A stretch of 64,000 nucleotides of DNA from positions 62,001 to 126,000 of the forward strand of contig NZ_OAOF01000006.1 in NCBI RefSeq assembly GCF_900205965.1. The letters are read 5' to 3'. Position numbers and translations under genes: made by a program. This document shows, piece after piece, positions 35,189-44,451 of this stretch. Position 1 is the first letter of the stretch, and the number at the start of each line of letters is the position of its first letter. The stretch is from Lacrimispora amygdalina (lineage in GTDB: Bacteria > Bacillota > Clostridia > Lachnospirales > Lachnospiraceae). The notes under the pieces were generated by a model. It did not search any database, was not told the origin of the DNA, and was given only the letters and a program-made list of their open reading frames with translations.

Positions 35189-38021
35189 GGATTTGTTGGA
35201 GATCATAAGAGAATTAATCAGGAAAGCGGCGTTATCCCGCCTTTTTGTATTAGGAATTATCTGCTTTATCATGTACACCGGACTGATTCACAAGCTGTTC
35301 AATATGCAGATTATTAATGGGGAAAAAGCTCTGAATGATTACCTGCAGCTTACAGAGCAGACCATTACGACTGCCGGTACCAGAGGGAATATCTATGACA
35401 GGAATGGAAAAGTGCTGGCATACAATAAACTGGCATATTCCGTCATGCTGCAGGATATTGGTGCCTATAAGAAATCTGAAGATAAAAACCGTATGTACTT
35501 AAGGCTGGTGAAGATTCTTCAAAAGCACGGAGAAACTGTGCAGGGAAAATTTGAGGTAGCTCTTGATTCCAATGGAGATATGGTTTATACTTCTTCCTCT
35601 GAATCTGCAAGAAAGCGGTTTCTGCGTGATTACTACGGATTAAAGAGAGTCGAAGATTTAGACGATGAAAAGGGGCGCTATCCTTCAAATTTAAGTGCCA
35701 GAGAATTGTTCGAACGCGTCAGGGAGGATAACGGATTGAATGATTTATCCGTCACGGACCAGGAGGCACTGGACATTATTAATATCAAGTATGCACTTCG
35801 TCTGATGTCGTACCGGAAATATGAGGCGACTGCAGTGGCGACAGAAGTATCTGACGAGACGGTGGCCGATATTCTGGAGCATGTCGGGGATATGCAGGGT
35901 GTAACGGTGGAGGAGTCCACCATACGTGCATATAATGACAGCATTCCTTTCGCCCCTGTAATCGGTTATACCGGCAAAGTTCCGGAGGAACAGCTGGAAG
36001 AGCTGCAGAGCCGTAAAGGTGATTATGATATCAATGATATTGTAGGACGGACAGGCATTGAGTATACAATGGAGCATGAGCTGCAGGGGACAAAAGGGAA
36101 GAAAACGATTTATAAAGACAGTGTGGGCAGAATCCGGGAAACCAAGGATCAAACCGATGCCTCTGCCGGCAATGATGTATATTTAACACTGAATGCCGAT
36201 CTTCAAAAGGGGATTTATCATCTGATCGAACAATCTCTGGCCGGTGTCCTGATTAAGACCATAGTAAACGGAGATTATCAGACCGGCAGTACGACAGACG
36301 GATCGAATATGAAGATTCCGGTAAAAGATGCTTATTTTCAGCTGATTAATAACAATGTTCTGTCTCTGAAGGAAATTGAGTCAGTGGATGCCTCCGATAC
36401 CGAGAAAAATATATACCGGAAGTATGAAGCATCCCAAAAACAGATATTTGATGGGCTTCGAAACGAACTGATGAGTCCTCATGCAGCGGTAATGAAGAAT
36501 CTTCCGGATGATACGAAGGCCTATCTGTTTTACGTTTACAGCTATCTTTCCGAACCAACAGTTGGAATAATCAAAGAAGAGGCCATGGATAAAGGCAGTG
36601 ACGAATATAAGGCATGGAAAGCAGATGAAATCAGTCTGAGGGAATTTCTTTATTATGGAATTGCCAATGGTTGGATTGATTCCACGAAACTGGAAACCGA
36701 CAGCAAATATTCCAGTGCTGATGATACCTTTAAAGCACTGGTGGACTATGTGTTAGACGGACTTAAGGAAGACAGAAATTTTACCAAGAAGATTTACCGT
36801 TATTTAATTAATAGTGATACCATTACCGGGCAGGAACTCTGCCTGGCTTTATACGACCAGGGGGTACTGAAAGAAAACCCGCAGGATATGGCAGAATTAA
36901 AAGCAACCGGAGACGCTTATCATTTTCTGTTAAAAAAATTGTCTGCTCTTGAGATTACTCCGGCACAACTGGCACTGTCTCCCTGTAATGCCGGAGTGGT
37001 AGTGACCAATGATAAAACAGGCGAGGTTCTTGCACTGGTTTCTTATCCGGGATACGATAACAACCGGATTGGTGACGGCTCTTATTTCAGCCAGCTCCAG
37101 GCGGACTTATCCCTGCCACTGTATAATAATGCTACCCAGACAAGAAAGGCGCCGGGATCCACATTTAAGCCGATTACAGCAGTGGCTGCTTTAGAGGAGT
37201 ATGCAATCACTGCGGATGAAACCATTAACTGTACAGGAATTTATACAGATGTAGAGCCTCCCATCAAATGCTGGATCTATTCGGGACAGCATGGACCGCT
37301 TAACATCGTGGGAGGAATTGAAAACTCCTGCAACTATTTCTTTGCAGATTTAGGCCACCGTTTATCGACTGATGGAAGCGGAACTTATTCACCTGATGCC
37401 GGACTGGAAGTTTTGCGCAGATATGCATCAAAATTCGGGCTGGATCACAAATCCGGGGTGGAGATTGGAGAGCTTGATCCGCAGATTTCAAAAGAGGCGC
37501 CGGAACGTTCTGCCATGGGTCAGGGAAGTCATGCCTATACCAATGTACAGCTGTCCAGGTATGTGGCTGCCATAGCAAACAGGGGAACTGTTTTTGAACT
37601 TAGTTTACTTGACAAAACAACGGATTCTGAAGGTAATCTGATTAAAGATTATACCCCTGAGATTTCTTCTCATATTGACGCGGCGGACTCAACGTGGGAT
37701 ACTGTACAACAGGGAATGAGAGAAGTGATTGCTAACGGTTCAACTAAGAGATTATTTGCTGACCTTGAAGTGGAGATTGCCGGCAAGACGGGAACTGCCC
37801 AGGAGGCCCGCAACAAACCGAATCATGCGTTCTTCATTTCTTATGCGCCATATAACAATCCGGAAATCTGTGTAACAGTGAATATTCCGTATGGCTATTC
37901 ATCATCGAACGCCGCTAACATTGCGAAGAATGTCTATAAGTATTATTATGGTTATATAGACTTAGAATCCATTGTAAACGCAGGCGCCCTGGATGCAGCA
38001 AAGGTCAACATTCGCGACTAA
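35169..38021 (+). CDS. Class B penicillin-binding protein PBP2 with a large insertion
   Basis: A D,D-transpeptidase that crosslinks peptidoglycan during cell elongation together with RodA. The 950-residue protein has one N-terminal transmembrane helix (about residues 22-42), a dimerisation domain, and the transpeptidase motifs SxxK (GSTFKP, near 664), SxN (ENSCNYF, near 720) and KTG (AGKTGTAQE, near 870). About 245 residues (roughly 357-603) separate the LNADLQKGIYHLIEQ segment from CNAGVVVTNDKTGEVLAL, where ordinary PBP2 has a short link, so this protein is much longer than the usual 600-700. The start GTG 35169 overlaps mreD; TTG 35181 is an alternative. Confidence 0.93.
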   Translation: MIRLLFRDLLEIIRELIRKAALSRLFVLGIICFIMYTGLIHKLFNMQIINGEKALNDYLQLTEQTITTAGTRGNIYDRNGKVLAYNKLAYSVMLQDIGAYKKSEDKNRMYLRLVKILQKHGETVQGKFEVALDSNGDMVYTSSSESARKRFLRDYYGLKRVEDLDDEKGRYPSNLSARELFERVREDNGLNDLSVTDQEALDIINIKYALRLMSYRKYEATAVATEVSDETVADILEHVGDMQGVTVEESTIRAYNDSIPFAPVIGYTGKVPEEQLEELQSRKGDYDINDIVGRTGIEYTMEHELQGTKGKKTIYKDSVGRIRETKDQTDASAGNDVYLTLNADLQKGIYHLIEQSLAGVLIKTIVNGDYQTGSTTDGSNMKIPVKDAYFQLINNNVLSLKEIESVDASDTEKNIYRKYEASQKQIFDGLRNELMSPHAAVMKNLPDDTKAYLFYVYSYLSEPTVGIIKEEAMDKGSDEYKAWKADEISLREFLYYGIANGWIDSTKLETDSKYSSADDTFKALVDYVLDGLKEDRNFTKKIYRYLINSDTITGQELCLALYDQGVLKENPQDMAELKATGDAYHFLLKKLSALEITPAQLALSPCNAGVVVTNDKTGEVLALVSYPGYDNNRIGDGSYFSQLQADLSLPLYNNATQTRKAPGSTFKPITAVAALEEYAITADETINCTGIYTDVEPPIKCWIYSGQHGPLNIVGGIENSCNYFFADLGHRLSTDGSGTYSPDAGLEVLRRYASKFGLDHKSGVEIGELDPQISKEAPERSAMGQGSHAYTNVQLSRYVAAIANRGTVFELSLLDKTTDSEGNLIKDYTPEISSHIDAADSTWDTVQQGMREVIANGSTKRLFADLEVEIAGKTGTAQEARNKPNHAFFISYAPYNNPEICVTVNIPYGYSSSNAANIAKNVYKYYYGYIDLESIVNAGALDAAKVNIRD

Positions 38022-38038
38022 CGAGGATAAGAGGTGAT

Positions 38039-38707
38039 ATGATGCATGATACCGTAGTAATAAAAAGCAACAAAGCTGGTATGACTGTTATCCTGGATCC
38101 GGATATCCCCTTCCCTCAGCTTCTGTCTGACATAGGGAAAAAATTCGGAGATCATGCCAAATTCTGGGGATCTGCACAAATGACTCTGACCATAGAGGGC
38201 AGAGAAGTTACAGCTGAAGAAGAATTTGCTGTCATTAACAAGATTACAGAGAATTCTAATGTGGAAATCATCTGTCTGGTGGATACAGATGCGAACCGCA
38301 TCAGACGATGCGAAAAAGCACTGAACGAAAAACTGATGGAACTCTCCTGTCAGACAGGGCAGTTCTTTAAAGGCAATTTACAAAATGGAGAGACTTTAGA
38401 ATCAGAAGCAAGCATAGTGGTCATAGGGGATGTCCTAAAGGGTGCCAAAGTCTTGGCAAAGGGGAATGTGGTGGTTCTTGGAAAAATTTCCGGTACCGTT
38501 TGTGCAGGAGTGGCAGGTAATAAGGGCGCACTGATTACGGCTCTTGAGATGGCACCCACCCAGCTGAGGATTGCTGACTGCAGCAGCGGACTTGACGGCA
38601 GAGGCCGGCGTCTTGGGCGCGGACCGATGAAGGCTTATCTGGAAAATAATAAAGTCTTAATTAAACCAATGAAAAAAAGTGTGGAAATATTCCGAAAATT
38701 AAGGTAA
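38039..38707 (+). CDS. minC: Septum site-determining protein MinC
   Basis: MinC inhibits FtsZ polymerisation away from midcell. The 222-residue protein has an N-terminal FtsZ-binding domain (KSNKAGMTVILDPDIPF) and a C-terminal beta-helix domain with GDVLKGAKVLAKGNVVVLG, which binds MinD. GAGGATAAGAGGTG precedes the ATG. It is encoded between PBP2 and MinD. Confidence 0.96.
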   Translation: MMHDTVVIKSNKAGMTVILDPDIPFPQLLSDIGKKFGDHAKFWGSAQMTLTIEGREVTAEEEFAVINKITENSNVEIICLVDTDANRIRRCEKALNEKLMELSCQTGQFFKGNLQNGETLESEASIVVIGDVLKGAKVLAKGNVVVLGKISGTVCAGVAGNKGALITALEMAPTQLRIADCSSGLDGRGRRLGRGPMKAYLENNKVLIKPMKKSVEIFRKLR

Positions 38708-38741
38708 AATAGAATGAGGTATAAAAACAGGAGGATATGGT

Positions 38742-39533
38742 ATGAGCGAGATCATCGTAATCACTTCTGGAAAAGGCGGGGTAGGCAAGACGACAACTTC
38801 TGCCAATGTTGGTACCGGACTGGCAATTCTGGGTAAGAAAGTAGTCCTGATCGATACAGATATCGGACTTCGGAACCTGGATGTTGTAATGGGTCTGGAA
38901 AACCGCATTGTCTACAATCTTGTAGACGTGGTAGAAGGGAACTGCCGTATGAAGCAGGCCCTGATTAAAGACAAAAGATACCCAAATTTATTTTTACTGC
39001 CATCTGCACAGACGAGGGACAAGACTGCAGTAACCCCCGGTCAGATGGTGAAGCTGGTCGATGATTTAAGAGAAGATTTTGATTATATTCTGTTAGATTG
39101 TCCGGCCGGGATTGAACAGGGCTTTCAGAATGCAATTGCAGGAGCTGACAGAGCCATTGTTGTAACAACTCCGGAGGTGTCCGCAATCCGGGATGCAGAC
39201 CGGATTATTGGTCTTTTGGAAGCTGCTGATATGGGCAGCATAGAACTGATCGTTAACAGGATCCGGGCTGATATGGTGAAACGGGGAGATATGATGTCTC
39301 TTGATGATGTCATGGACATTCTGGCCATTGATATTATCGGTGCTGTTCCAGATGACGAGGATATCGTCATTTCCACCAACCAGGGGGAGCCTCTCGTAGG
39401 CATGGGGACTCCGGCCGGACAGGCTTATATGGACGTATGCAGAAGGATTATCGGTGAGAACATACCGATTCAGAATCCGGCAGTACGGGAAGGTCTGTTC
39501 TTTCGACTCTCGCATCTCTTAAGAAGAGCATAG
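38742..39533 (+). CDS. minD: Septum site-determining ATPase MinD
   Basis: MinD is the membrane-associated ATPase that positions MinC. The 263-residue protein has the deviant Walker A KGGVGKTTTSANVG, LDCPAGIEQGF and a C-terminal amphipathic helix (EGLFFRLSHLLRR) that serves as membrane targeting sequence. An ACAGGAGG site precedes the ATG. The set is complete because minE follows 12 nt later. Confidence 0.98.
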   Translation: MSEIIVITSGKGGVGKTTTSANVGTGLAILGKKVVLIDTDIGLRNLDVVMGLENRIVYNLVDVVEGNCRMKQALIKDKRYPNLFLLPSAQTRDKTAVTPGQMVKLVDDLREDFDYILLDCPAGIEQGFQNAIAGADRAIVVTTPEVSAIRDADRIIGLLEAADMGSIELIVNRIRADMVKRGDMMSLDDVMDILAIDIIGAVPDDEDIVISTNQGEPLVGMGTPAGQAYMDVCRRIIGENIPIQNPAVREGLFFRLSHLLRRA

Positions 39534-39544
39534 GGGGGTCTGAC

Positions 39545-39823
39545 ATGAGCCTGTTTCCTGTATTCGGTAAGAAGAATTCAGGAGAAATTGCAAGAAATCG
39601 TCTGAAACTTTTGCTGGTTGCGGACAAGGCTGACTGTTCTCCTGAGATCATGCAGATGATAAAAGACGATATGATCCGTGTCGTTTCACGTTACATGGAT
39701 ATTGATTCCGACAGAATAGAGATACAGATGAAAAAATTAAAGCAGCCGGATTGTGAACGTTTTACACCGGTGCTTTATGCAAACATCCCTATTCGCGATG
39801 TACCTGATAAGGGGATATACTGA
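39545..39823 (+). CDS. minE: Cell division topological specificity factor MinE
   Basis: MinE stimulates MinD ATPase and drives pole-to-pole oscillation. The 92-residue protein has the N-terminal MinD-contact region (KNSGEIARNRLKLLLVADKA) and ends in the typical NIPIRDV segment. A Min system with MinE, rather than DivIVA/MinJ, is the usual state in spore-forming clostridia. RodA starts 3 nt after the stop. Confidence 0.96.
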   Translation: MSLFPVFGKKNSGEIARNRLKLLLVADKADCSPEIMQMIKDDMIRVVSRYMDIDSDRIEIQMKKLKQPDCERFTPVLYANIPIRDVPDKGIY

Positions 39824-39825
39824 CT

Positions 39826-40950
39826 ATGTTTTTAGACTACAATTTTAAATATTATAATTACCGGTTAGTTTTGTACATGCTGTCACTGGCAGTCATTGGA
39901 ATCTTAGTTGTGGCAAGTGCCTCCAACCAGGATTCCGCTATCGTAACAAAACAGATTATCGGAGTAATGGTGGGTTTTGCACTGGCAATAGGGCTATCTA
40001 TCATTGATTACCGTAAATTGGTTAAGCTTTATGTTCTGGTTTATGGACTTTGCATTCTGCTGCTGGGGGCCGTTCTAGTAATGGGGCATACGGCAGGAGG
40101 GGCGACCAGGTGGATTCACATTCCCGGCATCGGGAGGATCCAGCCTTCTGAATTTGTAAAAATAGGTTTAATTGTATTCTTTTCCTGGTATTGGAACAAA
40201 TACCAGGAAAAGATGAATACGCCTGTCATGGTGGGACTGGCTGCGCTTCTGGCAGTAATCCCCATAGGTCTTATTTTTGCAGAACCCAATTTATCTACCA
40301 GTCTGGTTGTTATTGTCATCATACTATGTATGGTGTATTCGGCCGGAATCAGTTACCGATGGATCGGCGGTGTTTTGGCAATTGCTGTGCCGGCAGGCTT
40401 TTTATTTATATTTCTGCTGACGAAAGGCTTAATTCCGTTTATACACGGTTATCAGGCACGACGTATCCTTGCGTGGATTTATCCTCATGCGGAACAGTAT
40501 GCGGAAAACTTATACCAGCAAAAAAATTCAATTATGGCAATCAGTTCCGGACAGCTTCAGGGAAAGGGACTTTTTAATACAACCATTGCTTCTGTGAAAG
40601 ACGGAAACTTTTTATCAGCCGGTGAAACGGATTTTATCTTCGCGATAATAGGCGAAGAGATGGGATTTCGAGGCAGTGTGATTGTCATTGCTCTTATTGG
40701 ACTGGTTGTATTTGAGTGTCTTTATACTGCATCCAAAGCAAAAGACATGTCCGGCAAACTGATTTGTACCGGTATGGCAGCCCTGATCGGCTTCCAGGCT
40801 TTTTCCAACATCGCGGTTGCGACACAGATCTTTCCCAATACAGGTCTGCCGCTGCCATTCGTCAGTTCGGGAGTGAGCTCCCTGATCAGTATTTTCATGG
40901 GAATGGGTCTGGTGCTGAACGTTGGACTGCAACGCAAAATCGGTAATTAA
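39826..40950 (+). CDS. rodA: SEDS-family peptidoglycan glycosyltransferase RodA
   Basis: RodA polymerises lipid II during elongation and works with PBP2. The 374-residue protein has about ten helices, the SEDS signature [20 protein letters not shown], the loop [27 protein letters not shown] and the C-terminal [14 protein letters not shown]. The family members RodA and FtsW are hard to separate by reading; the morphogenesis neighbourhood supports RodA. It follows minE directly, which differs from most Gram-positives, where rodA is not in the min cluster. Confidence 0.93.
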   Translation: MFLDYNFKYYNYRLVLYMLSLAVIGILVVASASNQDSAIVTKQIIGVMVGFALAIGLSIIDYRKLVKLYVLVYGLCILLLGAVLVMGHTAGGATRWIHIPGIGRIQPSEFVKIGLIVFFSWYWNKYQEKMNTPVMVGLAALLAVIPIGLIFAEPNLSTSLVVIVIILCMVYSAGISYRWIGGVLAIAVPAGFLFIFLLTKGLIPFIHGYQARRILAWIYPHAEQYAENLYQQKNSIMAISSGQLQGKGLFNTTIASVKDGNFLSAGETDFIFAIIGEEMGFRGSVIVIALIGLVVFECLYTASKAKDMSGKLICTGMAALIGFQAFSNIAVATQIFPNTGLPLPFVSSGVSSLISIFMGMGLVLNVGLQRKIGN

Positions 40951-40966
40951 AAGGAGGTATATCGTT

Positions 40967-41362
40967 ATGAATATAGGATTAGTTGCCCATGATTCAAAGA
41001 AAAAACTGATGCAGAATTTCTGCATTGCGTACAGAGGTATTTTAAGTAAGCATATGTTATATGCCACAGGAACTACAGGACGTTTGATTGAAGAAGTTAC
41101 AAATTTAAATGTTCATAAATATCTGGCAGGTCATCTGGGCGGAGAGCAGCAATTAGGTTCTCAGATTGAACACAATGAGATTGATCTTGTGATTTTTTTA
41201 AGGGATCCTCTGACACAGAAGTCCCATGAACCGGACATTGTAAATATCATGAGAACCTGTGATATGCACAACATACCTCTTGCTACCAATCTCGCCACAG
41301 CAGAATTATTAATTAAATCTCTGGAGCGCGGCGATCTGGAATGGCGAGAGATGTATAAATAA
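40967..41362 (+). CDS. mgsA: Methylglyoxal synthase homologue with Asp-to-Glu change at the catalytic base
   Basis: Methylglyoxal synthase turns dihydroxyacetone phosphate into methylglyoxal and phosphate. The 131-residue protein matches the family over its length: [29 protein letters not shown] and SHEPD, with D9, D80, H87 and D90 aligned to the E. coli D20, D91, H98 and D101. However, the catalytic-base motif GGDQQ (Asp71 in E. coli) reads GGEQQ (Glu60), and the preceding SGP reads AGH. Activity may be reduced or altered. The ATG at 40967 is behind AAGGAGG; an upstream frame inside rodA is rejected. Confidence 0.9.
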   Translation: MNIGLVAHDSKKKLMQNFCIAYRGILSKHMLYATGTTGRLIEEVTNLNVHKYLAGHLGGEQQLGSQIEHNEIDLVIFLRDPLTQKSHEPDIVNIMRTCDMHNIPLATNLATAELLIKSLERGDLEWREMYK

Positions 41363-41377
41363 CAGAGGTAGAGATAA

Positions 41378-42346
41378 GTGAAACGAAAAGTTTTTGTGAC
41401 ATCAGGCTGCATCATCTTAAGCGCACTTTTCCTGACGGGCTGCGCCGGTCTTCATAAACTTGACAATCCTTATGAATTTTCTGAAAGGACCGCCCTTTAC
41501 CAGTCTGCTTCTGTGGCTGGTAAATCGGAACCCTTTGCTCATGATCTCTGTGTGGTATCGGAGAATACTGCTGATTTGGATGAAGCAGTGACAGCAGAAG
41601 CTGCCGCTGTCTTTGATTTATCTGATAATACTGTATTATTTGCAAAAAATCCTTTTGAAAAATTATATCCAGCCAGTATAACCAAGATTATGACTGCGCT
41701 TCTGGTCATTAAGAATGGAAAATTATCGGATGAGGTGACAGTGACCAGGGAAGCTGTGATTAAAGAATCAGGGGCCAGCTTGTGCGGTATAAAACCGGGA
41801 GATAAGCTGACGATGGAACAGCTGCTGTATGGTCTCTTGATTCCTTCCGGGAATGATGCAGGTGCTGCTATTGCTGTGAATATGGCAGGAAGTATTGACC
41901 AGTTTGCCCAGATGATGAATGATGAGGCGAAGGAACTTGGAGCGACTGGGACACATTTTGTGAACCCTCATGGTCTAAGTGATGAAGATCATTATACGAC
42001 AGCTTATGACCTTTATCTCATTTTCAATGAAGCGCTGAAATATCCTGAGTTTCGTAAAATTATTGGTACGGCTGAGTATAGAACATCCTATCAGGGAAGC
42101 AATGGGAAAACGGTGAACGCTGTCTGGAAGGGAACCAACTGGTATATGACAGGGGAACGCAGTACTCCTGACGGTCTTACTGTTCTGGGAGGAAAAACCG
42201 GAACCACACTTTCTGCAGGAAGCTGTCTGATTATGGGAAGTTCTGATCCTTCAAATAAAGAGTATATTTCAGTTGTTTTAAAAGCCCCGGATCATGCCGG
42301 TCTTTATGATAATATGTCAAATATCCTGAATAAAATTGTGGAATAG
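41378..42346 (+). CDS. dacA: D-alanyl-D-alanine carboxypeptidase (PBP5-like) lipoprotein
   Basis: This enzyme trims the terminal D-Ala of peptidoglycan pentapeptides and so sets crosslinking. The 322-residue protein has the SxxK motif in PASITKIMTALL, SGN in PSGNDAG and KTG in GGKTGTT. The N-terminus carries a lipobox (LFLTGC, Cys near residue 22), so it is probably a lipoprotein rather than a secreted form with a C-terminal anchor. GTG start after AGAGGTAGAG. It closes the elongation operon. Confidence 0.93.
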   Translation: MKRKVFVTSGCIILSALFLTGCAGLHKLDNPYEFSERTALYQSASVAGKSEPFAHDLCVVSENTADLDEAVTAEAAAVFDLSDNTVLFAKNPFEKLYPASITKIMTALLVIKNGKLSDEVTVTREAVIKESGASLCGIKPGDKLTMEQLLYGLLIPSGNDAGAAIAVNMAGSIDQFAQMMNDEAKELGATGTHFVNPHGLSDEDHYTTAYDLYLIFNEALKYPEFRKIIGTAEYRTSYQGSNGKTVNAVWKGTNWYMTGERSTPDGLTVLGGKTGTTLSAGSCLIMGSSDPSNKEYISVVLKAPDHAGLYDNMSNILNKIVE

Positions 42347-42349
42347 TGA

Positions 42350-42378
42350 TTGCCTTTCTTATGAATTTGTACTATAAT
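42350..42378 (+). promoter_or_regulatory. Promoter of the small P-loop gene
   Basis: TTGCCT at 42350-42355, a 17-nt spacer and a perfect TATAAT at 42373-42378. The -35 is a partial match. Confidence 0.62.
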
Positions 42379-42435
42379 TATATTAATCTGAATAGACTTT
42401 TTATACAAATCATATAACACAAGGAGGAGAGTGCT

Positions 42436-42855
42436 ATGGTGCAGATAATAGCAGGAAAAAAGGGTAAGGGGAAAACAAAGCATCTGTTAGACAGAGCTAA
42501 TTCCGCTGTAAAAGACTCAAAGGGCTCAATTGTATATTTGGACAAAAGTTCGAAGCATATGTACGAATTAAGCAACAAGATCCGCCTCATTAATGTAAAT
42601 GAGTATCCAATTACATCAAGCGAAGGATTTATTGGTTTTATCTGTGGTATCATATCTCAGGACCATGATTTGGAGATGATGTTCTTTGACAGCTTTTTAA
42701 AGCTGGCCTGCCTGGAGGGTGAAGACATATCAGAGACCATAGCAACTTTGGAAAAGATTGGTGAAAAGTATCATATTACCTTCGTTCTCAGCGTTTCTGT
42801 TGATGCAGACAATATACCGGGGAACACCAGGGCTAATGTGGTTGTTTCATTATAA
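42436..42855 (+). CDS. Small P-loop ATPase-like protein of unknown function
   Basis: A 139-residue cytoplasmic protein with an N-terminal Walker A motif GKKGKGKTKHLL at residues 8-19. A possible Walker B-like segment DHDLEMMFFDSFL lies at about residues 76-88, and a C-terminal sensor-like TFVLSVSVD region follows. It has no membrane segments and no recognised partner domain, so it is shorter than most NTPases. AAGGAGGAGAG precedes the ATG. It is a single-gene unit with its own promoter and terminator. No function can be assigned. Confidence 0.8.
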   Translation: MVQIIAGKKGKGKTKHLLDRANSAVKDSKGSIVYLDKSSKHMYELSNKIRLINVNEYPITSSEGFIGFICGIISQDHDLEMMFFDSFLKLACLEGEDISETIATLEKIGEKYHITFVLSVSVDADNIPGNTRANVVVSL

Positions 42856-42870
42856 TCATAGATAGGAATT

Positions 42871-42900
42871 GGGGACTGCGTGCCAGTCCCCTTTATTATT
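42871..42900 (+). terminator. Intrinsic terminator of the small P-loop gene
   Basis: GGGGACTG pairs perfectly with CAGTCCCC across a 5-nt loop and is followed by TTTATTATTT, just after the stop codon at 42855. Confidence 0.9.
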
Positions 42901-42942
42901 TAGTAAGTACATGGGTACTGTCATGCGGATTCCATGTTATGC

Positions 42943-42971
42943 TTGAATTTTTTTATGTTTCCTTTTATAAT
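42943..42971 (+). promoter_or_regulatory. Sigma-A promoter of the HlyD-like/yggS/sepF operon
   Basis: TTGAAT at 42943-42948, a 17-nt spacer and TATAAT at 42966-42971, 26 nt before the TTG start codon of the next gene. Confidence 0.76.
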
Positions 42972-42996
42972 AGCTAAAAGGAAAGGAGGCGTCAGG

Positions 42997-44436
42997 TTGG
43001 CTAAACAAAAGGCAATGCAGCCGTCAAAGAAGGCTGCTCATCCCAAAAAAAACAAAAAGATCATCCGTTATCGGCGGCCTCTGAATATCAATGTTGGTAT
43101 GATTATTTTTGCACTGATTTTTGTATATATGGTCTTTAGTGTAATTACCTATGCACGCAGAGACAAGGTACAATTTTACGAGGTGCAGGAAGGCAGTATT
43201 GTTAACAGTAATGATTATAAGGGAATTATACTAAGACAGGAAGAAGTGAAGAATGCAGACCGTTCCGGATATGTGAATTATTACGTGCGGGAAGGGAAAC
43301 GTGCAGCTGCAGGAACAAGGGTTTATTCCATTGATGAAACCGGAAGCATTACTTCATTTCTGGAGGAGCATTCCCAGGACAGCGTAACATTGACTTCGGA
43401 GAATCTGACTGAATTAAAAAAACAGCTGACCGCATTCAGCCTTACTTATGATAATAACCAGTTTCGCTCTGTATATGATACAAAATATACTCTGGAAGCT
43501 GAAGTAATGGAATATATGAATTTTAATGTTATGGATAATCTGGAAAATAAGATGGATGAGGCAGGGATCAGTTTTGAACAGGTAAAAGCTGATCAGGCAG
43601 GGATTATATCCTATGGTGTTGATTCTTATGAAGGCCTGCAGCCATCGGCTGTTTCAGAAGCCGTTTTTGACCGCAGCAGCTATACAAAAAGCAAGACGCA
43701 GTCAGGAAAGCTGATTGAAAAGGGATCTCCTGTTTATAAAACTATAACTTCTGACCAGTGGTCAATTCTTTTTCCAATGTCGGATGATGACATAAAGGCT
43801 TATGGAGATAAAAAAGATCTGACAGTAGTATTTTCCGGCCGGGATTTAAAGGCTACTGGAAGCTTTTCTGTTATTACAGGTACAGATGGGAAAAGTTTTG
43901 GAGAGATTGACTTAGATAAATATATGGTACAGTTTGTTTCAGAACGGTACGTTGATTTTGAAATCGTTTCGGACCGGGTGGATGGGCTTAAAATCCCTGT
44001 GACAGCTGTAACCAAGAAAGACTTTTATCTGGTTCCTATGGATTATATGACTCAGGGTGGAGACAGCTCTGATACTGGTTTTAACAAAGAGGTATATTCT
44101 GAATCAGGTACCTCAGTGGTATTTGTTCCCACAGAGATCTATTATTCGGAGGGGAATAATTATTACATAGAGATGGATCAGGCTGATGGCTTTAAAGCAG
44201 GGGATTATATCGTAAAACCCAATTCAACGGAACGCTATCAGATTGGCCCCAGTGATTCTCTGCAGGGCGTTTATAACATCAACAAAGGATATGCGGTTTT
44301 TAAACAGATTGATGTATTGGCTTCCAACGATGAATATTATACCGTAAAAAAGAATATGACGTACGGACTTGCAGTTTATGACCATATCGTTCTCAACGCA
44401 GATTTAGTCAATGAGGGAGAACTAATTTATCAATAA
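42997..44436 (+). CDS. HlyD-like membrane-anchored protein in the sepF cluster
   Basis: A 479-residue protein with a basic N-terminus, one membrane helix (about residues 30-50, VGMIIFALIFVYMVFSVI) and a long extracytoplasmic part. A biotinyl-lipoyl-like segment (ILRQEEVKNADRSGYVNYYV, then EGKRAAAGTRVYSI) resembles HlyD-family adaptor proteins. No transporter gene is near, which is unusual for an adaptor. The TTG start at 42997 follows AAAGGAGGCG. The downstream yggS and sepF genes and similar clusters in Lachnospiraceae hint at a role in division or envelope, but this is inference. Confidence 0.78.
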   Translation: MAKQKAMQPSKKAAHPKKNKKIIRYRRPLNINVGMIIFALIFVYMVFSVITYARRDKVQFYEVQEGSIVNSNDYKGIILRQEEVKNADRSGYVNYYVREGKRAAAGTRVYSIDETGSITSFLEEHSQDSVTLTSENLTELKKQLTAFSLTYDNNQFRSVYDTKYTLEAEVMEYMNFNVMDNLENKMDEAGISFEQVKADQAGIISYGVDSYEGLQPSAVSEAVFDRSSYTKSKTQSGKLIEKGSPVYKTITSDQWSILFPMSDDDIKAYGDKKDLTVVFSGRDLKATGSFSVITGTDGKSFGEIDLDKYMVQFVSERYVDFEIVSDRVDGLKIPVTAVTKKDFYLVPMDYMTQGGDSSDTGFNKEVYSESGTSVVFVPTEIYYSEGNNYYIEMDQADGFKAGDYIVKPNSTERYQIGPSDSLQGVYNINKGYAVFKQIDVLASNDEYYTVKKNMTYGLAVYDHIVLNADLVNEGELIYQ

Positions 44437-44451
44437 GAGGTGATTAATTTG

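Noticed and set aside
40191..40577. 128-codon + strand frame inside rodA
   Set aside because: It is an out-of-frame shadow of a conserved SEDS gene with Cys-rich, patternless translation.
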